Shown here piece by piece: positions 1 through 7,698 of a DNA stretch of 21,051 nucleotides. The notes below the pieces were generated by a model, which saw nothing but the letters and a program-made list of their open reading frames with translations, was not told the origin of the DNA and searched no databases. The position numbers and the translations under genes were made by a program. Location: NCBI GenBank assembly GCA_052170135.1, contig JBQNBC010000018.1, positions 1 through 21,051 of the forward strand, in the 5' to 3' direction. This DNA comes from Wolinella sp052170135 (GTDB lineage: Bacteria; Campylobacterota; Campylobacteria; Campylobacterales; Helicobacteraceae). Every line of letters begins with the position of its first letter. Within the stretch, counting starts at the first letter, position 1.

Positions 1-1126
1 GCATTAGCTTACCAGCATCTAGTGAGCTTTGGAGCATTTTGGTGATTTCATCACCGAGAAAGTTTACACCATCAATCAGCCCAGCAACCTCGCCTCGATA
101 GCTCCCAGCATTAATGCGCTTTGTAAAATCATTCTTTGCATACGTACTAAGCAACTCAAGAACTTGTTCTATACTAGCATTAAGCCCCTTGAACATATCA
201 TTCAATACCGTAGCAAGCTCACGTAGCTGAGGATTATTCGGCTCACTCTTTATGGACACATCCAAATGTCCAGCTTTTACATTGGTAGCGACCGTTAAAG
301 ATTCTTCAACAGCCCTCGTATCCTTGTCTAATCCAGCTTTGATTCTCTCGATATTCTTATTTATAGCATTGGCCATCTTACCAAACTCATCAAAAGAGGC
401 GATATTAATCCTATCAGCATCCTTGCTCTCATGTGAAAGGAATCGAAAAAATGAATTCAGCCCTTCTTCTATCTGGGTTAGAGATGAAGTGATACTACGT
501 ATGATAGAAAGCGAAAGTAGCGCACCAATAATCACGCCAAGCACGCCAAAAATAATAATATTTTGCGTTGCGCTCTTTGTTAATTCTATATTTTCATCTT
601 CTAGCTTATCGGCAAATTCAAGATTCATTTTGGCCATATCCTCGATTTTCTTTACGAGTTCGGTTGTAAGTGCATTCCAAGGATTAATCGCCTCATTTAG
701 CTTGGCATTATCGCCATCATACAATGCCTTAATGGCTGTCTTTGTGTACTTGTAGTATTCACCAAAATCAGCTACAAGTCTCTCTAAAGATTCTCTATCT
801 TTGTCGTCAATTAGTGTCTTTTTATACGCCTCATTAAATTTAGGCACTCTAGCAAAGAACTCATCAACATGCTCCTCGTACTGCTTAAGCGTTATCATCT
901 TTAGCTGATAACGGTAATAACCCATGCGTACAAGCAAAAATTCGTGATCAAATTGTGCTAGCAACGATATTGGCACGGTTGCCTTTTCGTACAAAAATGT
1001 ATCTGCCTTATCAATTTTGTTTGCCGAAATCGAACCAACAAAACCAATAATCGCCATAAAAGCCATCAAAACCGCAGAAAACAATGACAGCTTCGCCTTT
1101 GTTGAAAGATTTATAAAAAAACTCAT
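1..1126 (-). CDS. Methyl-accepting chemotaxis protein, 5' part only (runs off the left edge)
   Basis: Reading the minus strand from the ATG at 1126-1124 gives 375 codons with no stop before the window edge, so the C-terminal signalling domain is missing. Seen: a first membrane segment at about residues 10-30 (LFSAVLMAFMAIIGFVGSI), a long helical periplasmic part to about residue 183 that looks like a four-helix-bundle sensor, and a second membrane segment at about 186-205 (IIIFGVLGVIIGALLSLSII). A HAMP-type linker follows, ending near FDEFGKMANAINKNI. After it comes an AGHLDVSI...NPQLRELATVLNDM stretch, which resembles the extra inter-domain segment of Campylobacterota receptors. The Shine-Dalgarno AGGAA lies about 8 bases upstream. 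Known for the family: a membrane receptor that controls CheA through CheW. The ligand cannot be told from the sequence. Confidence 0.9.
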   Translation of the reverse strand, partial: MSFFINLSTKAKLSLFSAVLMAFMAIIGFVGSISANKIDKADTFLYEKATVPISLLAQFDHEFLLVRMGYYRYQLKMITLKQYEEHVDEFFARVPKFNEAYKKTLIDDKDRESLERLVADFGEYYKYTKTAIKALYDGDNAKLNEAINPWNALTTELVKKIEDMAKMNLEFADKLEDENIELTKSATQNIIIFGVLGVIIGALLSLSIIRSITSSLTQIEEGLNSFFRFLSHESKDADRINIASFDEFGKMANAINKNIERIKAGLDKDTRAVEESLTVATNVKAGHLDVSIKSEPNNPQLRELATVLNDMFKGLNASIEQVLELLSTYAKNDFTKRINAGSYRGEVAGLIDGVNFLGDEITKMLQSSLDAGKLM

Positions 1127-1170
1127 ACGACACCATTCCTATATTTTTCACGCCTTATCGTGTTAAACAG

Positions 1171-1176
1171 ATTATA
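1171..1176 (-). promoter_or_regulatory. Possible -10 box for the chemoreceptor gene
   Basis: TATAAT on the minus strand in a very A/T-rich stretch, about 45 bases upstream of the ATG. Campylobacterota sigma-70 promoters often have a good -10 and no clear -35. A CGATAA motif lies closer to the gene (around 1157-1162), reminiscent of a sigma-28 -10, but I see no TAAA at the right distance. The rest of 1127-1333 holds no gene. Confidence 0.4.
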
Positions 1177-1259
1177 TAAAAATTGTATATATAAAGTATA
1201 AATTATGCAGTATATTTAAGATATTTATATGGGTTTTAATGCGGTAAAAATATGGGACA

Positions 1260-1295
1260 AAAGAATTTAAAGATGGCAATTTCTTCAAATTCTTT
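1260..1295 (-). terminator. Possible terminator after the PHP phosphatase gene
   Basis: A 9-bp inverted repeat, AAAGAATTT (1260-1268) with AAATTCTTT (1287-1295), has an 18-base loop. On the minus strand it is followed by TTTTGT. It lies 38 bases past the stop of the upstream gene. The stem is A/T-rich, so it would be weak. Confidence 0.35.
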
Positions 1296-1333
1296 AAAAG
1301 GGCTTCAATTCTTCATTGGTGGTAGATTTTTGA

Positions 1334-2113
1334 TTACAGTGGTATTTCCACCATCTTTTTCTCTCTGAAAATCACATATTTATCGTATCCAGCATCTCTA
1401 GCTAAGCTCTCAATCTCCGCTCGAGCAAATCCTACTTGCTCAGGAGCATGTGCATCACTGCTGAATGTGATAGGGATTTCAAGCTCATGTGCAAAATAGA
1501 GAATCTCACTGCTTGGATACGCCTCACAAACTTGTTTTCGCAAGCCAGCAGCATTTATCTCTAGTGCCATATTCGCGCGCTTTACCGCCTCAAGCGCATG
1601 GCAAATCTCAGCATGTAGATTCTTGCATGGATGATTACCAAAGACCTTTAAAAGATCAAAATGCCCAACAATATCAAATAGCTCACTCTCTGCCATTTCA
1701 GTGATAGCGTGTAAATACGCACGCCACGTCTGCTCCATATCGCGCTTGGCATATTCAGCAATAAAAGCAGGATTATCAAAACCCCACTCTCCCAAAAAAT
1801 GGACTGAACCAATAAGATAATCCACAGGAAATGAAAGTACAGCGTCCTCGATATAGCCTGGTAGATAATCCACCTCAAGCCCAAGGAGTATCTCGCACCG
1901 ATTTGCATATTTAGCACGCAATGCCAACACATCGTCACGATAATCATCAAGCTCATCAAGGCTCATGCGATACTCTTTATCAAATTCCATAGGCGCATGG
2001 CAGGCAAAACCAAACCCATCTAGCCCGCAAGCTATCGCAACATCGATATATGATTCCATGCTACCTATTGCATGATTACATCTTGTTGTGTGATTATGCA
2101 GATCATAGCGCAT
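1334..2113 (-). CDS. hisK: PHP-family histidinol-phosphatase-like hydrolase
   Basis: The product is about 259 residues, the usual size of PHP-type histidinol phosphatases (HisK/HisJ, about 270). It starts MRYDLHNHTTRCNHA, the N-terminal PHP metal motif (H6, H8). Later metal-ligand motifs are LGLEVDYLP (Glu), GSVHFLG (His), GHFDLL (His) and SSDAHAP (Asp-x-His). Known for the family: a trinuclear metal centre hydrolyses L-histidinol phosphate, the penultimate step of histidine synthesis. A longer frame from a TTG at 2146 would overlap the upstream gene by 20 bases; the ATG at 2113, 13 bases after the upstream stop, gives the conserved N-terminus. The Shine-Dalgarno is weak, suggesting translational coupling to the nitroreductase gene. 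No other his gene is nearby, so another phosphoester substrate is possible. Confidence 0.82.
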   Translation of the reverse strand: MRYDLHNHTTRCNHAIGSMESYIDVAIACGLDGFGFACHAPMEFDKEYRMSLDELDDYRDDVLALRAKYANRCEILLGLEVDYLPGYIEDAVLSFPVDYLIGSVHFLGEWGFDNPAFIAEYAKRDMEQTWRAYLHAITEMAESELFDIVGHFDLLKVFGNHPCKNLHAEICHALEAVKRANMALEINAAGLRKQVCEAYPSSEILYFAHELEIPITFSSDAHAPEQVGFARAEIESLARDAGYDKYVIFREKKMVEIPL

Positions 2114-2126
2114 CGATTCTTTGTGC

Positions 2127-2777
2127 TCACTCGACAAAGCTAACAACCTCTTCTAATGGCCATCTTATGGCATTACTCTGTGGATTTACACGATAGCCAA
2201 ATGCCACGCAGTAGGCTATGCCATAGCTATCAGGATCGAATTCATCTACTTCTTCGGCAAGCAACTTCTCAAGTTCCTTGTATGAGAATCCCTCAATAGG
2301 ACAAGAATCGATACCAATAGATGCCGCCGCATTCATCATATCAGCACTCGCCAAATAAGCTTGCATTTTTGTCCAGTTTTCAGTGTCTGGCTTTAGCTCA
2401 TGTTTTTGGAAGTCGTTAAAAACCTCTTTGATTTTCTCAAGCTTATCAGGGTCATCGCCCACTCGCCGCCTAAATGAACGATCAAGATATTCGCTATCTA
2501 CTCGAAAGTTACTCGGATTCTTTACAAGTAAAACCAAAAAATGTGAACATGTGCTAACTTGTAGCTGATCCCAGCAAACTGTGCAAATCTCACTTTTTAA
2601 GCGCTCATTTGTAATTACTAAAAAATGCCACGGCTCAAGCCCAAACGATGAAGGTGAAAGTCGCCCCATATCCAAAATCCACTCCATATCTTCACGCGAA
2701 ATTCTACGATTCTTATCAAATAGTTTGCACGCATGACGAAATCTCATCGCCTTTTCAAACTCATTTCGCTCACTCAT
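2127..2777 (-). CDS. frxA: NAD(P)H nitroreductase / flavin oxidoreductase, FrxA-like
   Basis: 216 residues, nearly the length of H. pylori FrxA as I recall it (217). Segments match the pattern I remember for FrxA: DKNRRISREDMEWILDMGRL, SPSSFGLEPWHFLVI and GIDSCPIEGFS. The Arg/Ser-rich N-terminal motif and the LSPSS...PWHF region bind FMN in this family. A dimeric FMN enzyme that reduces nitroaromatics and flavins in the cytoplasm is expected. In H. pylori, loss of FrxA or RdxA is linked to metronidazole resistance. The ATG at 2777 has a strong AGAGGAG seven bases upstream. It is first in a likely two-gene unit with the phosphatase. RdxA is the paralogue to exclude; the GLEPWH and SCPIEG spelling favours FrxA. 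Confidence 0.82.
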   Translation of the reverse strand: MSERNEFEKAMRFRHACKLFDKNRRISREDMEWILDMGRLSPSSFGLEPWHFLVITNERLKSEICTVCWDQLQVSTCSHFLVLLVKNPSNFRVDSEYLDRSFRRRVGDDPDKLEKIKEVFNDFQKHELKPDTENWTKMQAYLASADMMNAAASIGIDSCPIEGFSYKELEKLLAEEVDEFDPDSYGIAYCVAFGYRVNPQSNAIRWPLEEVVSFVE

Positions 2778-2809
2778 GAGATAGCTCCTCTGTTGTTTAT
2801 TTTCCTTGT

Positions 2810-2815
2810 ATTCTA
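2810..2815 (-). promoter_or_regulatory. Possible -10 box for the frxA-like gene
   Basis: TAGAAT on the minus strand, about 33 bases before the ATG, in the divergent gap between the frxA-like gene and the J-domain gene. No clear -35. Confidence 0.35.
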
Positions 2816-2879
2816 CTCATAGAGGCTTAGAATAGCCAATCTTAATCGTAAGGATAATCTCTAAGAATCACAAGCCTGC

Positions 2880-2885
2880 TATAAT
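2880..2885 (+). promoter_or_regulatory. -10 box for the J-domain gene
   Basis: Perfect TATAAT preceded by GC (CTGCTATAATTCC). A start near 2892 would leave a leader of about 35 bases that contains the A8G7 tract. Confidence 0.55.
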
Positions 2886-2904
2886 TCCAAAAATAACACT
2901 ACGT

Positions 2905-2919
2905 AAAAAAAAGGGGGGG
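2905..2919 (+). repeat. A8G7 homopolymer tract in the ribosome-binding region
   Basis: Eight A (2905-2912) run directly into seven G (2913-2919), ending seven bases before the TTG start of the J-domain gene. The G run is the only Shine-Dalgarno-like sequence. G tracts of this length slip in Campylobacter and Helicobacter, so length change could tune translation. Confidence 0.8.
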
Positions 2920-2926
2920 TTTTGGC

Positions 2927-3763
2927 TTGAGCTGTGTCATCTCAATAGAAAATGGCTCAATCAGCGTCCAAATCGATCCAGATTCTCCGTTGCTTGCGCG
3001 TGTACGCGACTATGTAAAAAGATACTTTTATGAGTTCTACTTTGGTCGTCACTCCATCATCATCTATCCAGATTTATATGGCGATTCCACACACTTGAGG
3101 CATCGCATAGGCTTTTTAGAAAGACTTTTTGAGCGTAGCCTAGAGCCAAGAATAGAACGTGAAGCGCTACTAAACCACCACAAAAAGACGATAAAAATAA
3201 GAATCCAACCGCTTAATTTAGCTCTGTCTCCTCGAATTCCTACGCCAATAATTAGAATATATAAGCAGACACCAGGTCATCTGCTAATTTGGTTAGACGA
3301 TGAGCCATCGCCATATTTTTTTCACGCATTGCGTTCGATTTTTCTTTTTTCACTCATTCGTGTCGATGAAGTACAAAAACGACTCGTGCTAAATTTACAT
3401 GCGCAGAGCCTTAAAGATTCCTTGCGCACATTGCTAAAAAAGCGTCAAATCTTAGGTAAACGCTTTACCCTCGTGTATGACGAAACACAACTTTTTAACA
3501 TACTCAATGAGCGCGTAAAACAAAGACAAGCAAAAGAAGCAAGCTCACTAGAGCAGATAGAGCGCATACGAGAAGCACGAAAACGCTTGCAAATCCTGCC
3601 AGATGAGCTAAATGAAGCAACACTAAAAGAGCGATATTATCGCTTAGCACGTGAGACGCACCCAGACTTATGCGAAAATAAAGACACAGCAAAAGAGAGA
3701 TTCTTAGCCGTGAAAGAGGCGTACGAACTACTAAGAGAAGTGTTAGCAAGGGAATCCAACTGA
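2927..3763 (+). CDS. Protein with C-terminal J domain (DnaJ-like co-chaperone)
   Basis: 278 residues. The last 55 or so form a J domain with the HPD triad at 245-247 (YYRLARETHPDLCENKD) followed by FLAVKEAYELLREVL. The J domain is at the C-terminus, unlike classical DnaJ, and there is no G/F region or zinc finger. Residues 1-190 match no domain I recognise; residues 190-225 are very basic and likely helical. Known for J proteins: HPD stimulates the ATPase of DnaK. The target is unknown. Campylobacter has DnaJ-like proteins of similar size. The start must be a weak TTG: upstream in frame a TAA at 2894-2896 follows with no ATG or GTG between, and there is no Met codon anywhere in the gene. It is transcribed alone, divergently from frxA. 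About 140 bases without a gene follow (3764-3901). Confidence 0.85.
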   Translation: MSCVISIENGSISVQIDPDSPLLARVRDYVKRYFYEFYFGRHSIIIYPDLYGDSTHLRHRIGFLERLFERSLEPRIEREALLNHHKKTIKIRIQPLNLALSPRIPTPIIRIYKQTPGHLLIWLDDEPSPYFFHALRSIFLFSLIRVDEVQKRLVLNLHAQSLKDSLRTLLKKRQILGKRFTLVYDETQLFNILNERVKQRQAKEASSLEQIERIREARKRLQILPDELNEATLKERYYRLARETHPDLCENKDTAKERFLAVKEAYELLREVLARESN

Positions 3764-3901
3764 CTTTCTAGTAGGATTCTCAAGCCAGAGTAGAGTAAAT
3801 GAAATAATCAATTAACGATTCTAAGACTTAGCTGAAGCAAACGCCTCAGACAAAAAAGGTGGAGGAATTAGGGTTTACGATGACTTAATTAACAAAGCAT
3901 G

Positions 3902-4441
3902 CTAAAACTGTACACTTTTTACTAAGTTCTTATAGTAATGCTTAAAGTAGCGACTTCCTTGATATTGAGTTAGCTCTAAACCCTGCGCAGCTATAGTATC
4001 ATAAAGACGGTCGCAAAGCTTATCTTTGCCAGCTGGCGGGAATCCAATAATATAATTTTCATCACCAGGAGCAGCTACACCAACAAGCTGTACCTCGACA
4101 CATGTTAGTCTATTTCCACTGGAGTCATTCCGCACGATACGGAGCATATTCTGATTCTTAAGTGGTGTGTCTGCTCTCATAGTCCATACACCAGATAGCT
4201 CAATAGGTAACTCGCCAATGGTTTTCGCCGGAGCACCAGTCGCTATGTAGTGGGCACGCAACGCAGTATCTATGTTCACCAGGTCTGTGCGATAGGCGGA
4301 ATACAGTGCATCTTCGCGACTAGCCGCCATCTTTGGCACGGCGATAGAGGCGAGAATCCCAAGGATAACAATTATAAAAACTAGCTCGATCATGGTGAAC
4401 GCGGCATGCGAAGTGTGGCGATTACCCATCGGGACAGTCAT
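3902..4441 (-). CDS. Type IV pilin-like / pseudopilin protein
   Basis: 179 residues. A short basic leader (MTVPMGNRHTSHAA) is followed by FTMIELVFIIVILGILASIAVPKM, a class III prepilin signal: cleavage expected between A14 and F15, with the conserved Glu at mature position 5 (E19) and a 20-residue hydrophobic helix. Ala rather than Gly at -1 is tolerated and, from memory, common in this phylum. Two cysteines (LTCVEVQ and KLCDRLY) could close a C-terminal disulphide loop as in minor pilins. Campylobacterota that lack visible type IV pili still carry such genes for DNA uptake or secretion; a competence role here is inference. The ATG has AAGGA five bases upstream. It lies downstream of the aminotransferase with a 165-base gap, so it may have its own promoter. 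Confidence 0.85.
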   Translation of the reverse strand: MTVPMGNRHTSHAAFTMIELVFIIVILGILASIAVPKMAASREDALYSAYRTDLVNIDTALRAHYIATGAPAKTIGELPIELSGVWTMRADTPLKNQNMLRIVRNDSSGNRLTCVEVQLVGVAAPGDENYIIGFPPAGKDKLCDRLYDTIAAQGLELTQYQGSRYFKHYYKNLVKSVQF

Positions 4442-4606
4442 ATCATTCCTTAGCTATATATTTGTTCACATTCTATATTAGGCTATATAAAAATATGCCA
4501 ATTACAAATAAGTACAAACATGACCATACAACGACCATAAGCCACACAAGAAGCTATAAATCATACATCATCACACAGATTATAAGCTTTTTAAAAAATG
4601 AAAATA
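4442..4606 (-). promoter_or_regulatory. A/T-rich gap before the pseudopilin gene, with candidate -10 boxes
   Basis: No gene. On the minus strand a perfect TATAAT lies at 4579-4584, about 140 bases before the pseudopilin ATG. A TATAGAAT-type element lies much closer, near 4470-4480. Either could drive the pseudopilin gene. No G/C-rich terminator hairpin for the aminotransferase is visible. Confidence 0.35.
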
Positions 4607-5779
4607 CTATTTGCACGCTCTTTTTTCGCAAAATCGTGCTATACGCTCAATCCCCATTTTTATATTATCCATGCTCGTAGCAAATGATAACCTCACATAT
4701 CCTTCGCATCCAAAGCCACTACCTGGCACAAGCGCAACCCCCTCTTCCTCAAGTAGCTCCTTGCAAAATCGCATTGAATCACCGTCTAGTTTCTTAATAT
4801 TGATAAATAGATAAAACGCACCCTCAGGCTTCATTACAGATAGCCCATTAATTGCATTTATCGCATCAACTGCATAATCACGGCGCTTCATAAACTCCAA
4901 TCTCATCATCTCCAAGTCAGAATCGATTCTCCCATCAAGTGCAGGAATCGATGCGCGCTGTGTAATTGAGTTTATGTTTGAAGTACATTGGCTTTGGAGA
5001 TTGTCCATTAATTTGATTAGCTTTTTGTCTTTTGTAGCGAGATATCCCATGCGCCAGCCAGTCATAGCCGCTGATTTACTAAGACCATTTACCGTTATAG
5101 TACGTTTTAGCATATCTTCTGAAATACTTGCTACCGAAACAAATTTCACTCCATACACAAGCTTCTCATACATCTCATCGCTAATAACCCATATATCGCT
5201 TCCTTTTAGCACTTCAGCTAACGATTCTAGCTCTGCCTTGCTGTACACCGCGCCGGTAGGATTTGAAGGCGTAGTGAGTATCAGAGCCTTTGTCTTTGGA
5301 GTGATTGCCGCTTTTAGCTGTTCGGCTGTGATTTTAAAATTCGTCTCATCGCTCGTCTCGATAAACACACTCTTCCCACCACTGTAAGTAACAAGCTCAG
5401 GATATGTCACCCAATATGGAGAAGGGATAATCACCTCATCGCCTTCATCTATCACCGCTTGAATAGCGTTAAATAGCGAGTGCTTTGCGCCATTGCTAAT
5501 GATAATCTCCTTTGGATCATAATCGAGATTGTTATCACGCTTTAACTTATCTGCCACAGCTTTCAAAAGTGCGGGAATCCCGGCAACTGATGTGTATTTA
5601 GTAAAGCCCTCATCAAGTGCCTTAATCGCCTCATCTTTCACCGCCTTTGGCGTATCAAAGTCTGGCTCACCAGCTGAAAAAGAGAGTACATCCTTGCCTT
5701 GAGCAGCTAGCTCGCGCGCTAGTGTACTTATAGCAATAGTCATAGATTCTGATAAAGATTTAACTCGTTTGGAATACAT
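4607..5779 (-). CDS. aspC: Aspartate aminotransferase (PLP-dependent, class I)
   Basis: 390 residues, the normal length for the Thermus/Bacillus-type (subgroup I-gamma) aspartate aminotransferase. Seen: FSAGEPDFDTP near residue 35, NGAKHSLFNAI at 96, PYWVTYPE at 121, TTPSNPTGAVYS with the PLP-binding Asn173, VISDEMYEKLVY (Asp201, Tyr204), the Schiff-base lysine K235 in GLSKSAAMTGWRMGY, and the substrate-carboxylate arginine R363 in GYVRLSFA. The enzyme interconverts aspartate/2-oxoglutarate and oxaloacetate/glutamate. Some members also act on aromatic acids or prephenate, and aroK just upstream makes that worth considering. The ATG has a strong AGGAGGGG. It is separated from aroK by 64 bases on the same strand. 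Confidence 0.93.
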   Translation of the reverse strand: MYSKRVKSLSESMTIAISTLARELAAQGKDVLSFSAGEPDFDTPKAVKDEAIKALDEGFTKYTSVAGIPALLKAVADKLKRDNNLDYDPKEIIISNGAKHSLFNAIQAVIDEGDEVIIPSPYWVTYPELVTYSGGKSVFIETSDETNFKITAEQLKAAITPKTKALILTTPSNPTGAVYSKAELESLAEVLKGSDIWVISDEMYEKLVYGVKFVSVASISEDMLKRTITVNGLSKSAAMTGWRMGYLATKDKKLIKLMDNLQSQCTSNINSITQRASIPALDGRIDSDLEMMRLEFMKRRDYAVDAINAINGLSVMKPEGAFYLFINIKKLDGDSMRFCKELLEEEGVALVPGSGFGCEGYVRLSFATSMDNIKMGIERIARFCEKRACK

Positions 5780-5843
5780 TACGCCCCTCCTATTTTAAAC
5801 TTGCAGAAATTTAACAAAATTTTAACTTCATCGGGCATTAATG

Positions 5844-6344
5844 TTAAGAATTTAGCCCAAGCACCAGTCTCGCAAGATCAATAGGTTGGCATGTCGCATC
5901 AAGCACCAACTCAGAACACTCAAGATAGCCAGCACGCCGTGTATCAAAAAGCTCACGCGCTTTATTTATATCACTAAAAAGAGGACGCTTCACCCTCTCT
6001 TCATCGCTCATACGCGCAAGAATCGCCTCAAATGGCAAATCCAAAAATATGATTCTTCCAAGTGCGCTTAAATCACAAAATAGCGGCATGCCACCACCAG
6101 TAGCAATAATTGCATGCTTCAGCGATTTTTCCATATTTCTCACAAGCTCACTCTCCATCTCACGAAATCGCCCCTCACCAAATTCGGCAAAAATTTCGGC
6201 AATTCTTCGCCCTTGATAAAGCTCAATCAAAGAATCGGTGTCGATCATCAGTCGCCCACTAAGACGAGATATTTCACGCGCCACACTGCTTTTGCCACAC
6301 CCCATAAAGCCAATCAAAAGTAAATTCTCGCCATTTTTATTCAT
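5844..6344 (-). CDS. aroK: Shikimate kinase
   Basis: About 166 residues, standard size. Walker A is GFMGCGKSS (residues 12-20), the shikimate-binding DTD is at 35-37 (LMIDTDSLIE), Arg is in GRFREMES, and the glycine motif is ATGGGMP; the lid region follows with DEERVKRPLF. It phosphorylates shikimate with ATP on the way to chorismate. I prefer the ATG at 6344. A GTG at 6353 in the same frame would add three residues and has AAGGGA ten bases upstream, so it is a real alternative. The gene follows dapE by about 70 bases and precedes aspC, all on the minus strand, so co-transcription is likely. Confidence 0.92.
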   Translation of the reverse strand: MNKNGENLLLIGFMGCGKSSVAREISRLSGRLMIDTDSLIELYQGRRIAEIFAEFGEGRFREMESELVRNMEKSLKHAIIATGGGMPLFCDLSALGRIIFLDLPFEAILARMSDEERVKRPLFSDINKARELFDTRRAGYLECSELVLDATCQPIDLARLVLGLNS

Positions 6345-6416
6345 AATTTCCACGCCGTTTAATTCCCTTTGTGCTCGCTTCTTAGCGAGACCTCAAGTCC
6401 AAGAATCCAATCTTGA

Positions 6417-7607
6417 CTACTCTCCAAATAGCGCACATAAAAGCACACGCTCTAGCTGTTCCACCTCGCGCAATTTAACACGCTCATTTAGCGCATGGAT
6501 TCTGTCATTTACTACGCCCAATTCCGCTACAGCCACGCCAAACTCCGCAAAATAGCGCGCATCGCTTGTCCCGCCGCCACTGCTTAAAGTCGGCGCAATA
6601 CCACACACCTTCTCACTAGCGTGCACTAGCCTATCCACCACCCTACTATCGCGAGCGGTTACAAATGGCTTTGAACTCTGATTTAAGACAAGCTCATGTG
6701 CAATCCCGTGCAAGAGCCCCTCGAGATATTCGCGCACATCATCAATTGATGTTTTAGTAGAATTGCGGATGTTAAACATTATCCGTAGCGATTCTGGTGT
6801 TACGTTCACAGCCTCAATCCCTCCGCGGATATCAGTAATCACAAGTCTACTAGGCTCAAAAAACTCATCGCCATTATCAAGCAAGAATCCAGATATCTGC
6901 GCGAGTTTTGGTGCGATTAAATCAAGCGGATTTATGCACTTTTTCGGATAAGCAACATGCCCTTGCTTTCCATAAATTTTAATAGTGCCATTTATAGAGC
7001 CTCGCCGCCCAACTTTAATCGTATCACCAAACCTCACCTCGCTCGTCGGCTCAGTAACAATCGCAAAATCAGGCAAAAGATCACGTGCTCTAAGCTCATC
7101 TAGCATCGCCAAAGTGCCATACTTAGCCTCGCCCTCCTCGTCGCTTGTAAGCAAAAGAGAGAGAGTTCCAATACCAGAATCAACAAGATTCTTTGCGTTT
7201 AGATTCTTTGGCTCACCGATACGAGAATTATCTGCTAGGCTCTCAAAACTTGAAATCTCAAGCAGTGCGCTAACCATAGCAGCCACACCGCTTTTCATAT
7301 CCTGAGCTCCACGCCCATATAAGAATCCATCACAAATCTCACCACCAAATGGATCACGCTCCCACCCTACCCCAGGCGGTACCACATCTATATGCCCAGC
7401 CAAGCACCAGTGATCACCATCGCCAAATTTATGATAAAGGAATAGATTCTTCACGCCATCTTTTTCAATCTTCAAAACATTAAAATCAGGCAAAAGATCG
7501 CATATATAGTCAAAAATCCCGCACTCCTGTGGCGTAATCGTCGGGAATCTCACAAGTCTCTGAAGTATCTTAACAACCCTTGAAAGCTCGCTGTTGTCTC
7601 TATCCAT
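6417..7607 (-). CDS. dapE: Succinyl-diaminopimelate desuccinylase
   Basis: 396 residues from the ATG at 7607, which has TAGGAG seven bases upstream. The longer frame to a TTG at 7643 has no such site and adds an unconserved MFHVNINSRSAS. M20 peptidase motifs are in order: LAGHIDVVPPG (metal His, Asp), YGRGAQDMKSG (bridging Asp), TSDEEGEA (general-base Glu and metal Glu), VTEPTS (metal Glu) and NDRIHALNERV (metal His). It hydrolyses N-succinyl-LL-diaminopimelate to LL-DAP for lysine and peptidoglycan. The protein is about 20 residues longer than E. coli DapE because of an insert between ALLEIS and GTLSLLLTSDEEG (ESLADNSRIGEPKNLNAKNL...). Confidence 0.92.
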   Translation of the reverse strand: MDRDNSELSRVVKILQRLVRFPTITPQECGIFDYICDLLPDFNVLKIEKDGVKNLFLYHKFGDGDHWCLAGHIDVVPPGVGWERDPFGGEICDGFLYGRGAQDMKSGVAAMVSALLEISSFESLADNSRIGEPKNLNAKNLVDSGIGTLSLLLTSDEEGEAKYGTLAMLDELRARDLLPDFAIVTEPTSEVRFGDTIKVGRRGSINGTIKIYGKQGHVAYPKKCINPLDLIAPKLAQISGFLLDNGDEFFEPSRLVITDIRGGIEAVNVTPESLRIMFNIRNSTKTSIDDVREYLEGLLHGIAHELVLNQSSKPFVTARDSRVVDRLVHASEKVCGIAPTLSSGGGTSDARYFAEFGVAVAELGVVNDRIHALNERVKLREVEQLERVLLCALFGE

Positions 7608-7674
7608 ACTTGCGCTCCTACTATTTATATTTACGTGGAACAATTCTTATCCAAAGCAAAAATACAATAATTTC

Positions 7675-7698
7675 AAAAGGCAAGAATCTAAGCCTTTT
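7675..7698 (-). terminator. Terminator-like hairpin at the end of uvrA
   Basis: AAAAGGC (7675-7681) pairs with GCCTTTT (7692-7698) around a 10-base loop. It abuts the uvrA stop codon, and on the minus strand T-rich sequence follows. It could be a leaky terminator between uvrA and dapE. A TATTGT (7664-7669, minus) just beyond may be a dapE -10. Confidence 0.5.

Noticed and set aside
252..755. Plus-strand 167-codon ORF
   Set aside because: It is the opposite-strand shadow of the chemoreceptor gene, with low-complexity Ser/Leu-rich translation and no family features.
2113..2146. Longer phosphatase start at the TTG 2146
   Set aside because: It overlaps the upstream gene by 20 bases and precedes the conserved MRYDLHNH start.
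7607..7643. Longer dapE start at the TTG 7643
   Set aside because: It has no Shine-Dalgarno, while the ATG at 7607 has TAGGAG at ideal spacing and matches the family start.
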